From positions 280,482 through 344,481 of the forward strand of contig PTFA01000362.1 of NCBI GenBank assembly GCA_003342895.1: DNA of 64,000 bases. The letters run 5' to 3'. The notes below the pieces were generated by a model that did no database searches, had not been told where the DNA came from, and saw only the letters and a list, made by a program, of their open reading frames with translations. Both the position numbers and the translations under genes were made by a program. Source of the DNA: Casuarius casuarius. Taxonomy: Eukaryota > Chordata > Aves > Casuariiformes > Casuariidae. Of the stretch, positions 1 to 11,923 are shown in pieces; within the stretch, counting starts at the first letter, position 1; every line of letters begins with the position of its first letter.

Positions 1-72
1 ACAGTATAGCTGTGCTTTATTCCAGGGCTACCTAGGTGTGTAGGACAGAAGAACGCACAGAACGCCTCCTAC

Positions 73-186
73 CAGGTCTGCCACCATCTTCTGCATGTAC
101 TTGGTGCACTTCTCCACCTCGTTCTTGGGACCTCTAAGTTGGACGATGTCGCTCTTGTGCGCTGGGTCTGGGAAGTTGATGATAAC
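73..186 (-). CDS. HDLBP: HDLBP exon, residues 539-576 (last exon in the window)
   Basis: It codes VIINFPDPAHKSDIVQLRGP and ends MQKMVADL (38 codons, phase 0). Acceptor ttgcag, donor gtagga. Bases 1-72 are then intron, and the gene continues off the left edge. Confidence 0.95.
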
Positions 187-3100
187 CTGCAAGAGGTGGT
201 AATTTAAAGGCAAACTCAAGCAAATGCAAGAACTGCTGTGCGTCAGACACGTGCAAAAGCCTGGGAGCCTGGGATCCTACACATCCTCTGTCCCATGCAG
301 AAAAGTGTAGCCGTGTTAGCAGCTTCTGGCCAACAGAACAGTCTTCTGATACATATTAGATACAGAGTCACTAAATTTATGACTTCAGCTACAATGAGAG
401 TGTAAGCCGAGCAGGAAACACCCCCTCTGAGTTCCCCGTCCCCTGGAAAGCCTTACCTCTGGGAATTTCTCCCGGATTTCCCGGATCCGCTCGCCCTTCT
501 GCCCAATGATGGTCCGGTGGAATTTCTGCTCAATGATTAGGTCCTTGGTGCGTTCATTTTCCTGATGAGGATACAGATTACAGTCAAGTTTTCAGCAGGA
601 GAGCCACAGAGCTTTATGTACCAGTTTGCTGCCTGACAGTTTTACTTATCAGGAATGTCTGTCTGTTCTCCCCTAGCCAAAATTCATTTTAGGTTGGCAG
701 AGAAGGGGTATGCAAGGGAATAGAGGAACAGATGTGCGAACATGAACTTACCTTTGCCAACAGATCCAAGAGCTTGGGGGGGGGGGAGGCACACACTTGC
801 ACCAGAAGAGGTCACAAGGGAACACAAGAGCCCTAACTCTGTGGCCTCCCAAGCATCACATCCTACTCACCATACGGGAAGCGAGTTCCAGCAGCTCTTT
901 TTTGGCCTGTTGGACCCCCTGTGGGTCTCCTTCAATTCTGATCAGGTTGCTCTTCTCATTGTCCGGGGGAATGCGCACAGACACCTTGTAGAGGTCCTTG
1001 ATTCTGTTAACTTCAAGGGAAGGAATGTGGTGACACAGTCTGCTAGGCCAAGGCTGGCAACAAAGCATCTCGATATCAGTACTCAGAAGTTGTTTTAAGC
1101 AGTAAGCCAGCCTCTGAGAAAATGCTAGTGGGCTAGGCTTGAAATAGGGGCAGTGCCTCTTCACCTTCGAGTGCAGTGAGAGCAAATCTGTGTTACACAA
1201 GAACCTGCACAAGTAAGTACTGTGGCATCTACAGAGCCAAATGACTGTTTGCCAGAATGAAGCATCAACAGATCCTCCCCAAACAGCACCGCATTTAGAT
1301 CAGAAGATGGTCATTTCATTTCTGACTCCAAATTCTTTTTTTGGGAGAAAGTCACTGGCAGATTTCCACAGCCCCTCCAATCTACTGTTAAAATGTAATT
1401 CACATTAGCCACAGAGCTACTTGAAAGAAAGGCAAATTTAATTCTCCAAGATAAAACTTCCTCCAGGACAGGGCAAAATCATCTCATCACTGTTCAACCT
1501 CCCAAAATGCTATCACAAATTAAAGCTACCCCAAGGCCTTACTGCCCATTTATCTCCTTGAGCCAGCACTGCTCTAGAAGAATAGATGAAATGTGATGGA
1601 GACACCAGCTCTGACGAGCTACAGAACCCTTGCTGCTGTCTACTAAACATCGACAGTCCAAGGAAGGATTGCAGCGTTGTTAGAAAGGCACCCTACTTAC
1701 TGTTAGCTCCGTTCTTGCCAATAAGGTGTCGGTGGAATTTGTGGTCAACGTTGATTTCTGCATAATCCATCCGGTTGATCTACAAAGAATTGTATAGGGC
1801 TAGGTAGGGAAGGCCATCACTTCTCCTGTCTTGTGCCCTGGCCTATTGCCAGCATTGGCACTGACACTCCAATAGCCAGCTGCAAACACTCCTCCTGCTA
1901 CTGAGCAGAGTAGAAACACTCATTGAGCTGAGAGGACCCTGTTTGTGAAACATTTAAAGGGATTTTTTGCATCCCTAGCTATGGCTGAAAGAATTTTCCC
2001 TTCTCTGCAGCAAAAGATTTAAGACCTAACGGTGCCAATTTTTAAGAAAGCTATGGACAAGTTTTGTAACCAGGTGTTTCACTCATCTGCCGCACAACTT
2101 GCCTCCTCTGATCATGCAGATGCATTACGTATGTCATCATCCCTGCTCTGTTGCCCCTTCTCCCCCCATGTTCCCCTTATGTACCAGAACTAGTAACACC
2201 AACTTACCAGATCCTTGACCATGACTTCAATCTGTTCCTGAGCCACATTCACATCTTCTGTAGGTCCTTCCAAGGTGATTTTATCCTCTCCTTCAGTGAA
2301 TTCGATGTGAACCTTTAGATGAGGCAAGGAATCCAGTAAGACTTTTGCAAGCCAGGTCGGTGCTGTTAGCCAGGCCTACGCTACTTGCCTCTGGCACTAG
2401 GAGATGGTTTCTTTCCCACACAGTACACAATCACGCCTGTGTTTTCAGAAACAGGTAATCTACAATTCTGGCCATACAATAGTGTCTAGAGCCCAAGGCT
2501 CTACTTCCCTCCTGGAGACTGCAAGGGCCTTGGAGAAGCTAGTCACCTGACCTTTCTCCAGATATCATGCCATTCGCAGTGAGAAGCCTAGCCAAATTCA
2601 ACATTTGCAGGTACATTACTACATCAGTTCTCAAACTAGTATCATATAAAGCTTCTTTTGACGGGCTCGACCCATCAGCAGAACTCAGGATGAGTAGTGT
2701 TTGTGGCAGGAAAGAGAGAATCTCTTAATCTCTCTGTGTCACTTCCTCCCTGGTTTCACCCATGCTAGAACGCATTTATCCCTTCTACAAAGGGTGATAC
2801 AGGCTAAACCACATCTTACAGCAGATGTTGCTAAGCTGACCAGCTCATCCATACCTTTGGCATCTGCTGAGTTATTTTGGCCAGGTTTTGTCCTTTCTTT
2901 CCAATAATGAAACGATGAAGCCAAGAGGGGGCAGAGACCGAGGAGACGGTAAAACTGTTGGCCTGAGATAGAAGAACAGAGAAATTGTACGATGGATAGA
3001 CTGGAAGAGGTCTTCACATAAGTCCAGTTTCAAGTTCTTTCTAAACTGGCAGCCTCAGTATTGGTTTCAGCTAAGCAGCATCTCTAACAGCCCAGCAGAG

Positions 3101-3643
3101 ACCCCCCCCCCACATGCTTGCCCAGTGCTAAAGGATACACCTTTATGTGACTTTCTAAGATGCCTGCTCCATCTTTTAAGTACCTTTGCATAGACTTCGG
3201 TCAATGCTTGCCCAAGTTTTTCAGGCTCGCCACGCAGTATCACCGTCTCCGAGCTGCTGTCAGTGGGTGGGATCTCGACCGAGACTCCAGTTTTCTCCAA
3301 GATCTCCTGCAGGGAATTCCCCTTGGGGCCGATGACATACTTGTGCTGGGACTTCTTCACCTCCACTGCAATGGTGGTAGTCTTCTTTTTCTGTAGGGGT
3401 AGAGGCACTAAGGCATCAATCGAAAGGGGGCAGAAAAAGGCAAAAGTGAAAGGAAGTGGCAGCCACCAGATGCGGCGAAACTCTGCATCCAGCAAAGAGC
3501 AAAGCAAAGCTGAGCACTCTCGATCCAGAGAGCCCTCGCATGATTTGGGTCACTGCCCACAGAAAGCCTTGTGCTCACGGGTTCACAGGCGTAGCCTGTA
3601 CTCAGTGGCAAGCTCTCTGGGACACTGCATGGAGGAGACCACA

Positions 3644-3684
<41 letters not shown>

Positions 3685-6600
3685 TCTTACACAACAGGGC
3701 TCAACACCCAGCTGTCCCCCAGGCATTACTGCAATGCAACACCACATAAGCTACCTGGCTGATTATCTCTGTTGATATCCAGACCGGTACAAACACAGTC
3801 CTAACCATGGGGAAGAACAGCCCAGCAATCCACAACAAGGATATTCACAGCAATGTTGGCTGCGGAGAATCAATACGCGAAATTTACTCTTCAGCAATTT
3901 CTACTTATTGTAGCAAATTTGACAATATCAGCAGGCCAACACTGCAGACTTCACACTTCATTGCCTAGTAACATCCTTGTGAACAAAAGCCAAGGGACCT
4001 CTTTGTGGTCTGCTGATCCCCAGGACATAGAAAAGCAAAACATCTGTCATCTCCCTGGTAGCATCACCCCAAGTCCCACTCTTCTGGGAAAGGACAGGGC
4101 AAAACCCAAGGCCGTGTGCTGCAAGTGCTGCAGAGCCTAAGCTGACATGAGGACACAATGGAGAGATGCACGAGCAGAACGAGAAGGGAAGAGGGAGTAT
4201 GAGCATGTGGAGGGAAGATGTCAGGGGGTTTTATGGACTATCCATACCTTCTCCTCATAGATCTTCTTAACACGAGCCACGGCCTGGGCTAGCTGCTCCT
4301 TTTCTCCTGTGAAGACTATCTCCGTCTTGTTGACGCTGGGCGGGGGAATGTTGATGCGTGTCCCTGTGTCCTGCATAAGCTCGCTCACCAGCTTGTTGTA
4401 AGGGCCAGCAATGAAGGGGTGGTACACTTTCTCCACATCCAGTCGCTCCACGGCACGCTTATCCTGGAAGAGCCCAAAACAGACCTCTGTGGGTACTGTC
4501 CTCCACAAAACAGTCTCTGCCAGACACAGCTAAGTTCCCAGTGCTATCCTACTCAGCACTCTGGCCCAAGCACCCTTCGCAGTCCGCAGGCTTGTAGATC
4601 TCCACCCATTTCAATCTACAAATCCTGCTGTTGCTACTGTTATACGGCATTCATCTCTAACATCCTGCCTTATCTCACCTGGCACCAAACATGGTCGTTT
4701 TCAAACATGAAAAACACTTCTCTGGCTTCAGAGGTGGACAGAATGGAGAACCAGAAGCTACAGAACCTGGCAAAGGTGCTCATACAGGCAGTGGCACCAT
4801 ACGTATCTGTTCAGACTAACATGCTAGCCACTGAATGTGCCCAGGGTGGCTACAAACATCTAATGTACTGTGGAGAAGCAAAACGCCTCTCCAGCTAACG
4901 TCACGAGAGAGAACACAGCGCTCGAGTACCTGCTCAGCCGAGATCAGCAGGATCTCGTGTCGGGCCTTCTCAATCCCTTCTTTAGTGCCGGTGATCTTGA
5001 TCTGATTGCTGGGGTCATCCGGGCGGGGAATCTGGATTTTGGTTGCAGTTTTGAGCTCCAGGTCCTGCAGCTTCTCGCCGTTCTTTCCAATGACAAAGCG
5101 GTGGTGCTCCTTGGGAATGGCAACTGTCGCTGAAGCCTACAACACAGGAACCAAGCATTTGTGAGAACCCTTGTCTGCACTGGTAGATCCACAGGAATAG
5201 AGCCAGGGAAACCCAGTTAGATGCTGCTCAGCAGTACACCTGAGGAGCAAGCACAATCCCTTCCAACCACATTCAGTCTGGGGACTGCTACTGTACCAGA
5301 ATAGTTGACCTACAGCGCCTGTATACCAGGAGTCTTTCCCCCAAAATCCTGTGGTTTCCTTGAGGCACAGGAATAGTGCTCTGAATTAGCAAAGGCTTTC
5401 AGGCACAGATGAAGAGGTGCCAGTCATCCAGCATATGCCACAGAAGCAATACCAGACAGCAACTGAGAGGATGGCTCAAGGATGGAGTTTATCCGAACTC
5501 CGGCACCTGCTGCTAAGCCTACAGAGAACAAGACACGTAGTCCGATGCCTAGGAAACAGAAATTCAACACCAGAAACCTATTCCAGCAGGCAGACAGCTA
5601 AGAGATGCTTACTGCTATTCACTGGAAGATGTCTTCAGTGTGACACATGCTGCTCCTGGGAGCAGTTCTAGAAGGCCCCTCTTAGAAAAGAGGGTCCTAA
5701 GAGCTTCTCTCAATCTACCATTTGGTAGTTTGTAACCATTTGGCTGGTTTGTAACAGGGATTATGGACTTCTTCCCTCCTTGTTGTTTGAGTTTTTACTA
5801 GCTTGGTAGCTTATGATTGCTGCATGCTCTTTATGCCTGTGAATATGTAACTACAAAGAGTAATTAGACACAAAATTCAAACTACACTGGAAGAATCCTG
5901 AAAAAGATCATCTGGTCTTCAACTATCTCTTTCTACTGAAGCCAGCCAAGCCTAGGAGAAGTTGGGAATACAGACACACCTTTCAGATCTGGGGCCAGGG
6001 CAGTAGGAGGTGTATTTGGGGACACTGGGTCATGAATCTATGGTAGTACAACCTGAAGTATTTTTCCAGATGTACATTACTTAGGGTTTGTCCCATTCTC
6101 TTCCCTCTGGCAGGCTATGACACATGGGCTGAACCGCACTGAAGCAGACACTGTATTAACTATTGCATTAACTGCCTTTGATATTACACCTTAATGCACC
6201 CTACGAGAACTGGTTGTCATATATCCTAACAAGAAATACCACTTTGATTATGAACTCAAGAATCAGAAGGTGAGGAATCAAAACCTACACAGCTGAAAGG
6301 AGAAGCAACTGAAACAACGGGGCTCCGGCTCCCTACCAGCATGGCTCAAGCGACACAATCCAGAACCCTGATATGAAGCTTTCAGCCCTACCTCCTCTTT
6401 GCTCCCTTTCCTTCTTTCTCCTACCCCTCCACATTCTTTGAAGGAGCTCAGAGGAGGCACTGTCCTATTCTCACAAACTGCTAGTTGTGTGAGGGGCCTG
6501 CGCCCCCTCCAGCAGCAGCACCTTAGCACAAAGTCACTGTTTGCAGTTCAAGTGTTCAGAGACTACAGACTCCACCCTTCATGCAACACCACGGCCTGTA

Positions 6601-8739
6601 ATTAGCTTTGAACCCTATTTTAAGCCTCATCTCCATTCCAAATTGCCAAATGTGTGCTTTGAAAATGTAAGGCAAAGCTGAATTAGTCATCTAATAACAC
6701 CTCTTCAGCTTATAAGCACACACGCCCAAGGGTCTCAAAGCATCCGCAAATCTTAGGGAAGAGCAAAGACAAAGTGAGAAACAGTTAGATGCCCTCACCT
6801 GAGTCTGCAGCCGAGCGACAATCTCCTTCCGAGCCTTCATGACTGCTTCCAGCTTGCCAGAGACCATGATTGAAAGGCCCTGGTCCTTTGCGAGAGACAG
6901 CTCCAGGTGAGCTCCTGTCTTCTGCATGATGTCTAGGCAGATCTTGGCCTGCTCGCCTTCTCCAAACTGATTCATGTCCTTATACTTCCTCTCCTCCAGT
7001 GGCACATGAAACACCTGCTCAGCCACAGCACAGATAAAAAGAGGACACAACAAGCAGTCAGTGTGCTTCTGAATGCTATAGCATCTCCTTCTGTCCTTGC
7101 CATACCGGACTAGCAATTCCCAGGTTTGTGCAACCCATCAGCCTTTCCCGTGGAGACACCAGTGGTTCCCAGGGAAAGTGCTGCGGCAGGCAGACTGTCT
7201 CACTCTTTAGGTGTCTCCCTAAAGCGCATCTTGCGCAGGCAGGCAAAAGTGCTAAGCTATGGGGGGAACACTAACGGATTAGCATTCACTGCTTGAATTC
7301 TGCAATCCTCCCTTCGGGCCTGTGCCAGCTCTTTGTGGAGTAGGGATGGAGAGTGTCTTCTGGACTGTTTCCCAACACATCCTTTCCCTTCACCCTGGCT
7401 CTCACCCATAGTCTTCCTCGTGCCCAGAGGGATATACTGCAGAGAGGCTGCCAACCTGACACACTAAGGATTTCACATGGGGGAAAGGCTTCACTTCATC
7501 TACATTCTGCAGGGAGGAAAAGGGGGAAGATGAGACACTCGCTCCCACCAACCTGAGTGATGACAGAAGCCTTTATTGGTCGAATTTTGCACCAGGGCCC
7601 AGCAGGTTCCTGGGCAGCTTCCAAACATGGTGCTTTCTCAGGGAGCGGAGGGAAGGCTTCCTTGTAGGTTGGAGGATCATTCTCTTCTTCAGAGTTTAAA
7701 GCTGTAACTAGAATGAAGCAAACAGGGTAGTAGGATGCTGTCCAGGCAGAAATGCCCCTATTCATAGGCAGTGTAAGTGTATTTAGGCACTAGTAACAAG
7801 GGAGAGCAAATGACTTGTACATTACTATTCTTCCTATTACAGTTACGCTTGTGGAACGGCCAAGTCTGGAGCACAACTGACCCAAGTACAGCACAGGCGG
7901 CAGTAGACAACCCCTGCCCAACTAGCTTTGTCTGAGCAGGCACGATGGACGCAGGAAGAGGGGGATGTGCAAGTGAACAGCAGCAGCAAACAACATATTA
8001 CTGCCAAATTTGCAAAAAAGGGCTTAATCGGGAAAACAGGCTAAGGAGAAAAAAGTAAAAGGAATGGAGCAAGACTGCAAATCAGAAGGTAAGACAAAAA
8101 CATGCCCAGGAGGAAGGCAGGGAGAAGCACTATAGTGAGGGCAGACTGCAGGGAAAGCCTGGATGGGGACATGTACGTTCAGTTCAGTTGTGCACTGGGC
8201 CATGCCAAGCGGGCCAGCTCACTGCTGGAACATGGGTGCAGAAACCCATCAGTAAGTCAGTTAATACAGTTATACCAGCTTTCACCAGCACCTGAGTGAG
8301 CAAAGGAAGGAAGTGGCTGAGCCCAGCACACTGATCCCATGAGGCTCCTTTGCAGCCCAGAGCCCCACTCTTGCATGTATCCTGCCCCACAGCCAACAGC
8401 ATCGCTTGTCAGAGCTCCCTGGAGATGTAAGGCTTGCTTCCTCGTGGCTCTGCACTGTGCAGGCTAGGACAAAGCATCACCCCTGTTCTGCTGCTGGTGG
8501 AAAGCCCGAGTTTGGTGGGCCACCAATCTGGGAACGGAGAATTCAATTTCTGCACATTTGTGGGGAATCAGACGCACGGAGCGAGCTTAGGCGGCAGCAG
8601 GGACCTTGTCTGAAGAGCCTGTGTTGAGAGGCACGTGACAGGAACTCGACTGCGTTTTCTCACCTTTCACCTGCTGCTGAGCCAGGCCGCTGCGGTGTTC
8701 AGCGAAGCTCTCCTGGGTCAAAACTGCCACGGAGCTCAT
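73..8739 (-). CDS. HDLBP: Vigilin (HDLBP), 5' half of the coding sequence, 12 exons, runs off the left edge
   Basis: Twelve minus-strand exons join in frame with GT/AG borders: 8664-8739, 7553-7707, 6799-7014, 4930-5136, 4248-4463, 3184-3390, 2855-2962, 2208-2312, 1701-1779, 871-1010, 457-561 and 73-186. Together they encode residues 1-576 of a protein that is about 1270 residues long in other vertebrates. Vigilin is a cytoplasmic RNA-binding protein with 14 KH domains; it associates with polysomes and ER-targeted mRNAs and was first described as a high-density-lipoprotein-binding protein. GXXG-type loops are visible as IGKNGE (second exon after KH1), IGPKGN, IGKKGQ, IGKNGA and IGQKGE. The first KH-like unit (FGEGEQAKI) and the third (IAGPYNKL) have degenerate loops, as expected for the family. 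The start is chosen at 8739 because MSSVAVLTQESFAEHRSGL is the family N-terminus and the context is good (A at -3). Identification is secure; the remaining exons lie beyond position 1. Confidence 0.98.
457..561 (-). CDS. HDLBP: HDLBP exon, residues 504-538
   Basis: It codes ENERTKDLIIEQKFHRTIIG then QKGERIREIREKFPE (35 codons, phase 0). The GQKG loop is intact. Acceptor catcag, donor gtaagg. Confidence 0.96.
871..1010 (-). CDS. HDLBP: HDLBP exon, residues 457-503
   Basis: It begins with TT, which completes the split isoleucine codon, then codes NRIKDLYKVSVRIPPDNEKS through LLELASRM. Acceptor ttgaag, donor gtgagt. It completes the KH domain begun in the 1701-1779 exon. Confidence 0.96.
1701..1779 (-). 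CDS. HDLBP: HDLBP exon, residues 431-456 plus one base
   Basis: It codes INRMDYAEINVDHKFHRHLI then GKNGAN and ends on the first base of an isoleucine codon. Acceptor ttgtag, donor gtaagt. It carries the GKNG loop of the next KH unit. Confidence 0.96.
2208..2312 (-). CDS. HDLBP: HDLBP exon, residues 396-430
   Basis: It codes VHIEFTEGEDKITLEGPTED and ends EVMVKDL (35 codons, phase 0). It completes the KH domain started in the previous exon. Acceptor ctaaag, donor gtaagt (strong). Confidence 0.96.
2855..2962 (-). CDS. HDLBP: HDLBP exon, residues 360-395
   Basis: It codes ANSFTVSSVSAPSWLHRFII followed by GKKGQNLAKITQQMPK. This is the first half of a KH domain whose second half is in the next exon, so from here on the KH units are split by introns. 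Acceptor ctcag, donor gtatgg. Confidence 0.96.
3184..3390 (-). CDS. HDLBP: HDLBP exon, residues 291-359 (KH domain with IGPKGN loop)
   Basis: It codes KKKTTTIAVEVKKSQHKYVI and ends LTEVYAK (69 codons, phase 0). The GPKG loop is intact. The acceptor is ctacag and the donor gtactt. Confidence 0.97.
3645..3680. repeat. (AC)n dinucleotide microsatellite
   Basis: This is an uninterrupted run of AC units of about 36 bases in the HDLBP intron between the exons at 3184-3390 and 4248-4463. In the transcript (minus strand) it is a GU repeat, roughly 570-600 bases downstream of the exon that ends at 4248. Confidence 0.97.
4248..4463 (-). CDS. HDLBP: HDLBP exon, residues 219-290 (KH unit with degenerate loop)
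   Basis: It codes DKRAVERLDVEKVYHPFIAG and ends KKIYEEK (72 codons, phase 0). The loop reads AGPYNK, so the second glycine of GXXG is absent, as in vigilins generally. Acceptor ttccag, donor gtatgg. Confidence 0.97.
4930..5136 (-). CDS. HDLBP: HDLBP exon, residues 150-218 (KH domain with IGKNGE loop)
   Basis: It is a 69-codon phase-0 exon coding ASATVAIPKEHHRFVIGKNG and following residues through LLISAEQ. A whole KH unit, including the GKNG nucleic-acid-binding loop, fits in this one exon. The acceptor is ttgtag and the donor gtactc. Confidence 0.97.
6799..7014 (-). CDS. HDLBP: HDLBP exon, residues 78-149 (first, degenerate KH-like unit)
   Basis: It starts VFHVPLEERKYKDMNQFGEG and ends IVARLQTQ. 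The exon is exactly 72 codons in phase 0. The loop region FGEGEQAKI replaces the canonical GXXG, which fits the divergent first KH unit of vigilin. Acceptor gagcag, donor gtgagg. Confidence 0.97.
7553..7707 (-). CDS. HDLBP: HDLBP exon, residues 26-77
   Basis: It encodes the acidic N-terminal stretch TALNSEEENDPPTYKEAFPP and ends in IRPIKASVITQ. The acceptor is attctag; the donor is gttggt, which is weak at +3 and +4. Around residue 66 the sequence reads GPWCKIRP where human vigilin, from memory, reads AWGNKIRP, so it is one residue shorter. Confidence 0.95.
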
Positions 8740-8776
8740 TGTCGACTTCCCACCCACACACAATCCGGGTATGCCA
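8664..8776 (-). CDS. HDLBP: HDLBP start-codon exon (5' UTR end plus residues 1-25)
   Basis: The coding part is 8664-8739 (ATG at 8737-8739). Upstream in the transcript lie 37 bases of 5' UTR back to a strong acceptor (pyrimidine-rich tract, then ctcttccag) whose exon begins at 8776. No upstream ATG occurs in these 37 bases. The donor is AAAG followed by gtgaga, and a split codon (G plus TT) joins to the next exon to give valine 26. Confidence 0.93.
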
Positions 8777-11100
8777 CTGGAAGAGACGCAGGAGGCAGCG
8801 CTACTACCGACCCCATTCCGGAGGCAGAAAAATTACTCCAGGAAGACAAATTGTTACTAAACGCCCTTCCAGTCAACCCCTGGAAAGGGGTCCACAGCCC
8901 CAGTCAGCTGCCCGGTTTTCTCACTGGACTGGATGGGAAGCCGGCGGGGATACTTCCCCACAGCGCAGCGTGCACCAAAACCAGAGCTCCTCATTCAGAA
9001 GGGAGGGGATGTGCAACCTAAAAAGGTCACTGGCAAGGGGGAGACCAGAAGTTGTTAAAGCATACTCCAATTAATCTACCAATTGATTGAAGGTGTGTAA
9101 TTTTTAAATGAGTATCTGAAGGTCTGGACAGGCAGCCCAAGACCATTACATAACCCCTCCCAGCTCCCCCCCAAAAACATATGGACCCAGGATGTGGCCT
9201 CTTCATAAAGAAAACTCATTTAGGTGTCTGAACTCCCACTGATTTCGGGATACACTCAGAAAACCTCTTTGATAAGCAAGCAGCCCAGCAACAACGTGAT
9301 CTTTGGCATCCCCAGAATAGGAACTTACCAGCTAAATGGTCAGTAGCCAGAGAGTCCGTCCTGTAAGCTGCCCGTCTGTCAGCCTGCCAGCTTTTGCTTT
9401 ATAGAAAAAGAGGAGAAAAAAAATATATTTATGTGATTGCTCCAAGACAACAGGAAAATATGACACCTCCCTTACTGTAACTTTCAAGAGAGCATTGCCT
9501 GTACTGTGCTTTAAACTTGCATTCTATCCAAAAAACTCTCATACTGAATCACATCTCACTCTACTTCACCTGTTATGTTTTACTAAAGTTACAGGCAACA
9601 CCACCATCTACTTAAACCTCACAACAGGAAGCCTGAGGTAGCTACTCCTGCCTCACCCTGGCTGCAAGAGCAGCCATCCAGCATCAGACGAAAATATAGT
9701 CAATCAGTACCAGATGTGCGAGATGGATGTGAAATTTCAGGGTTGCAAGCAACACCATCAGCATCCAGTCAGAGGAGACTAACAACCTGAAAATCTGCCA
9801 ACAGCACTGCCATCAGTCAGAAGTTAGGAATGTAGCTTAGTGGAGCTTGGGTGAATCAATGCAGACTTCCTCACAAACTAAGGCAAACACGCAGGGCTAT
9901 CCACACACAGCTGCTGGCCAGTCTACCTCTCCATTTTTTATTACAATAAGATCATACACCAGGCACTGAACTCTGTCTCCAGGCCTAAGTCCGCAAGTTG
10001 GAAGAAAAAAAAACCACACTGGTTTACACAGGCTGTTTCAAAGACATCCACGAGATGGGACCAGGAAAAAAATAGCCTGTTGTTAAGAGCTTTATAGCCA
10101 CTGAATCTGGGTCTGCAGCTCCACAGAAAGATTGTTTAGGAATACAAGTCAAGAATTTAAAAGCCGCTACAGTATCCGCTCTGCCAGACATACAACAGCT
10201 CCTTCTCCCCCCCCAGACTGCTTATACATGCTGCCGTAGGGCTGGCAATCTCCTAAAATACAATGCCTCTATCTGCTCATGGGACAAAAGGTCCGTCTCC
10301 TACACCAGCCCCGCGGTGCTGCTCAGAGTGTCTTCTGAACAAGTCCTCTACAACCACAGTTGAACTCGGATGCTTTTCAGTAAGCCGATAGTTACCATTT
10401 CTGGCCTTGCCAAAGCGTCCGAAAAGCCTCCCCAAACGCATGTGGTCTCCAATGCAGAGAGGTCACGCCACGTTTGCATCGTGACACAGCAAGGGAAGGC
10501 GACGTGCAGGAGGAGAGAGAAGAACGTGGACAGCAGTAACCCAGCTGAGCTGCACGGGCCTGCTCTGCACCTCAGCAAAGGCCACGTGGACTGTTTCCAT
10601 CTATTTCAACGTGCCTTGTACCAGGCACAAGGAAACATCACCTGTGCTACCAAAGCAACAGAGCTAATGTTACAATTAACCCTCTGAAGATCTTCTACTC
10701 CGAGGGGACGGCTACCAGCACAGCAACTCCATCTAAAGCAGAGCTTTTGCTGTACGCAGAGGTCCTGTGAGGCACGTGCCGGTATACACGAAAGGGCGGC
10801 TAATAATCTAACCTTGGAGAAATCTGGAGCTCTCCCTGCTGCCGAGATGTCTGTGGTTACACCGCGGATTACACCACCACAGAGATTGAGCCGCCACAGA
10901 AGCGAAGGAAGCATGTTAGCTGCCCCCGTCCCAGACTCAGCTATCGGCTCTGCCCCAGCCCCTCGTGTTATCACCGAGGATGCTGCTGCCTCATGGCCAG
11001 CTGCACACAGGAACGAGGGCAGGAGGGAGAAGCGTCCCAGACACTGGCAGCAGCTGCCGAGGTCTGGCCAGAGCCTTGTTAAGGGCATAGATGCGCTCAC
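8777..11100. other. 5' UTR intron region of HDLBP, no coding gene seen
   Basis: This stretch lies between the HDLBP start-codon exon and the first CpG-rich block. Apart from the candidate leader exon at 9329-9396 it holds no ORF with a recognisable product; short open frames around 10370-11109 overlap on opposite strands and look like chance in rising GC content. Confidence 0.6.
9329..9396 (-). other. HDLBP: Candidate non-coding 5' UTR exon of HDLBP
   Basis: On the minus strand a near-consensus donor (AGCTG then gtaagttcc) follows a stretch preceded by a long pyrimidine tract (about 9400-9428) and a possible acceptor ataaag. An alternative acceptor ggcag would start the exon at 9383. It lies between the candidate promoter at 13.6 kb and the start-codon exon at 8776, where a spliced leader exon could sit. 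No coding potential is claimed. This is inference from splice signals only. Confidence 0.35.
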
Positions 11101-11923
11101 AGCTCTCATTTTTCAGGAAAGCACCGCCGGGCTCAATCTGCACGCGCTCCCCTCCTCGGCGGCGAAGGACGAGAAGGCTGCGCACGGCAGCCCAATGTAG
11201 CGTCTGCCGGAGAGCCGTAACCCCAGAGCACAGCTGCTGGTTTCGCCGTGTCCGCACCAGCTGCGGAGACCTGCCTCGCCGTCTACACCAGCGAGGAGAT
11301 GTTCAGCGAAAACTGTAAGGGCAGGGTTTATCCGCAGGAACTTCTGCTTCATTGCCCATACGGCAAGCAAAAAACAAACGCTGTTAATCTCCAGTAACCC
11401 CAAACATATGGCATGCTGCAGGCCTCGGGGGTTCCCGTCTGGCCAAAACCTGAAGCGGCCATCAGAGCAGTATTTTAAAAATAACACGGGAAGCAGCAGC
11501 TTTGGCACCGCGTCCAGAGCCCACATCTCCTCTTCCCGCTCCTGCTTCTGAAACGAAGGTCACGGCCACGCGGCGCCAGCACGGGGCTCGCTGGGCCGGG
11601 AGGCTTTGAGCTGCCGAGCAGCCCACAGCGCTCCACGCGCCCAAAGGCGCTTCCGAAGTTTTACTGCGCGCTTCTTAAAATAAAGCGCCCGAAACCGCCC
11701 CCGAGAGAACCTCCGGCCAGGGCCGGACCTAGCCGCGAGGGAAACGGTCGCGTGAAAAGCAGCGAGCGCGACGCCGCCGGCTGCCGTCAGCTGCCCCCTT
11801 TCCTCCTCCACGGCCCTGCCCCGGGCGGGCTCCCCACCGGAACCCCCCAGAAGGCAGGTTTGCCCCCCGAAACCAGTTTATTCAGGTTTATTGATCAGAG
11901 AAGAAGGGAGGACCGGGGGGGGG

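Larger units (their letters stand above)
187..8663 (-). other. Introns between the HDLBP coding exons
   Basis: Eleven introns of about 220 to 1660 bases separate the exons. The longest is 5137-6798; others over 300 bases are 562-870, 1011-1700, 1780-2207, 2313-2854, 3391-4247, 4464-4929, 7015-7552 and 7708-8663. Apart from a CA repeat (3645-3680), an 11-G run (776-786) and a short C run near 3103-3112, I see no recognisable element. I searched by eye for box C/D snoRNA motifs and tRNA boxes and found none that complete. Confidence 0.85.

Noticed and set aside
2050..2150. ATGATGA on the HDLBP strand, a possible snoRNA C box
   Set aside because: No D box (CTGA) or terminal stem at a suitable distance.
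3263..3775. 170-codon plus-strand frame with a His-Thr repeat
   Set aside because: It is antisense to an HDLBP exon and then runs through the AC microsatellite, so it is a shadow.
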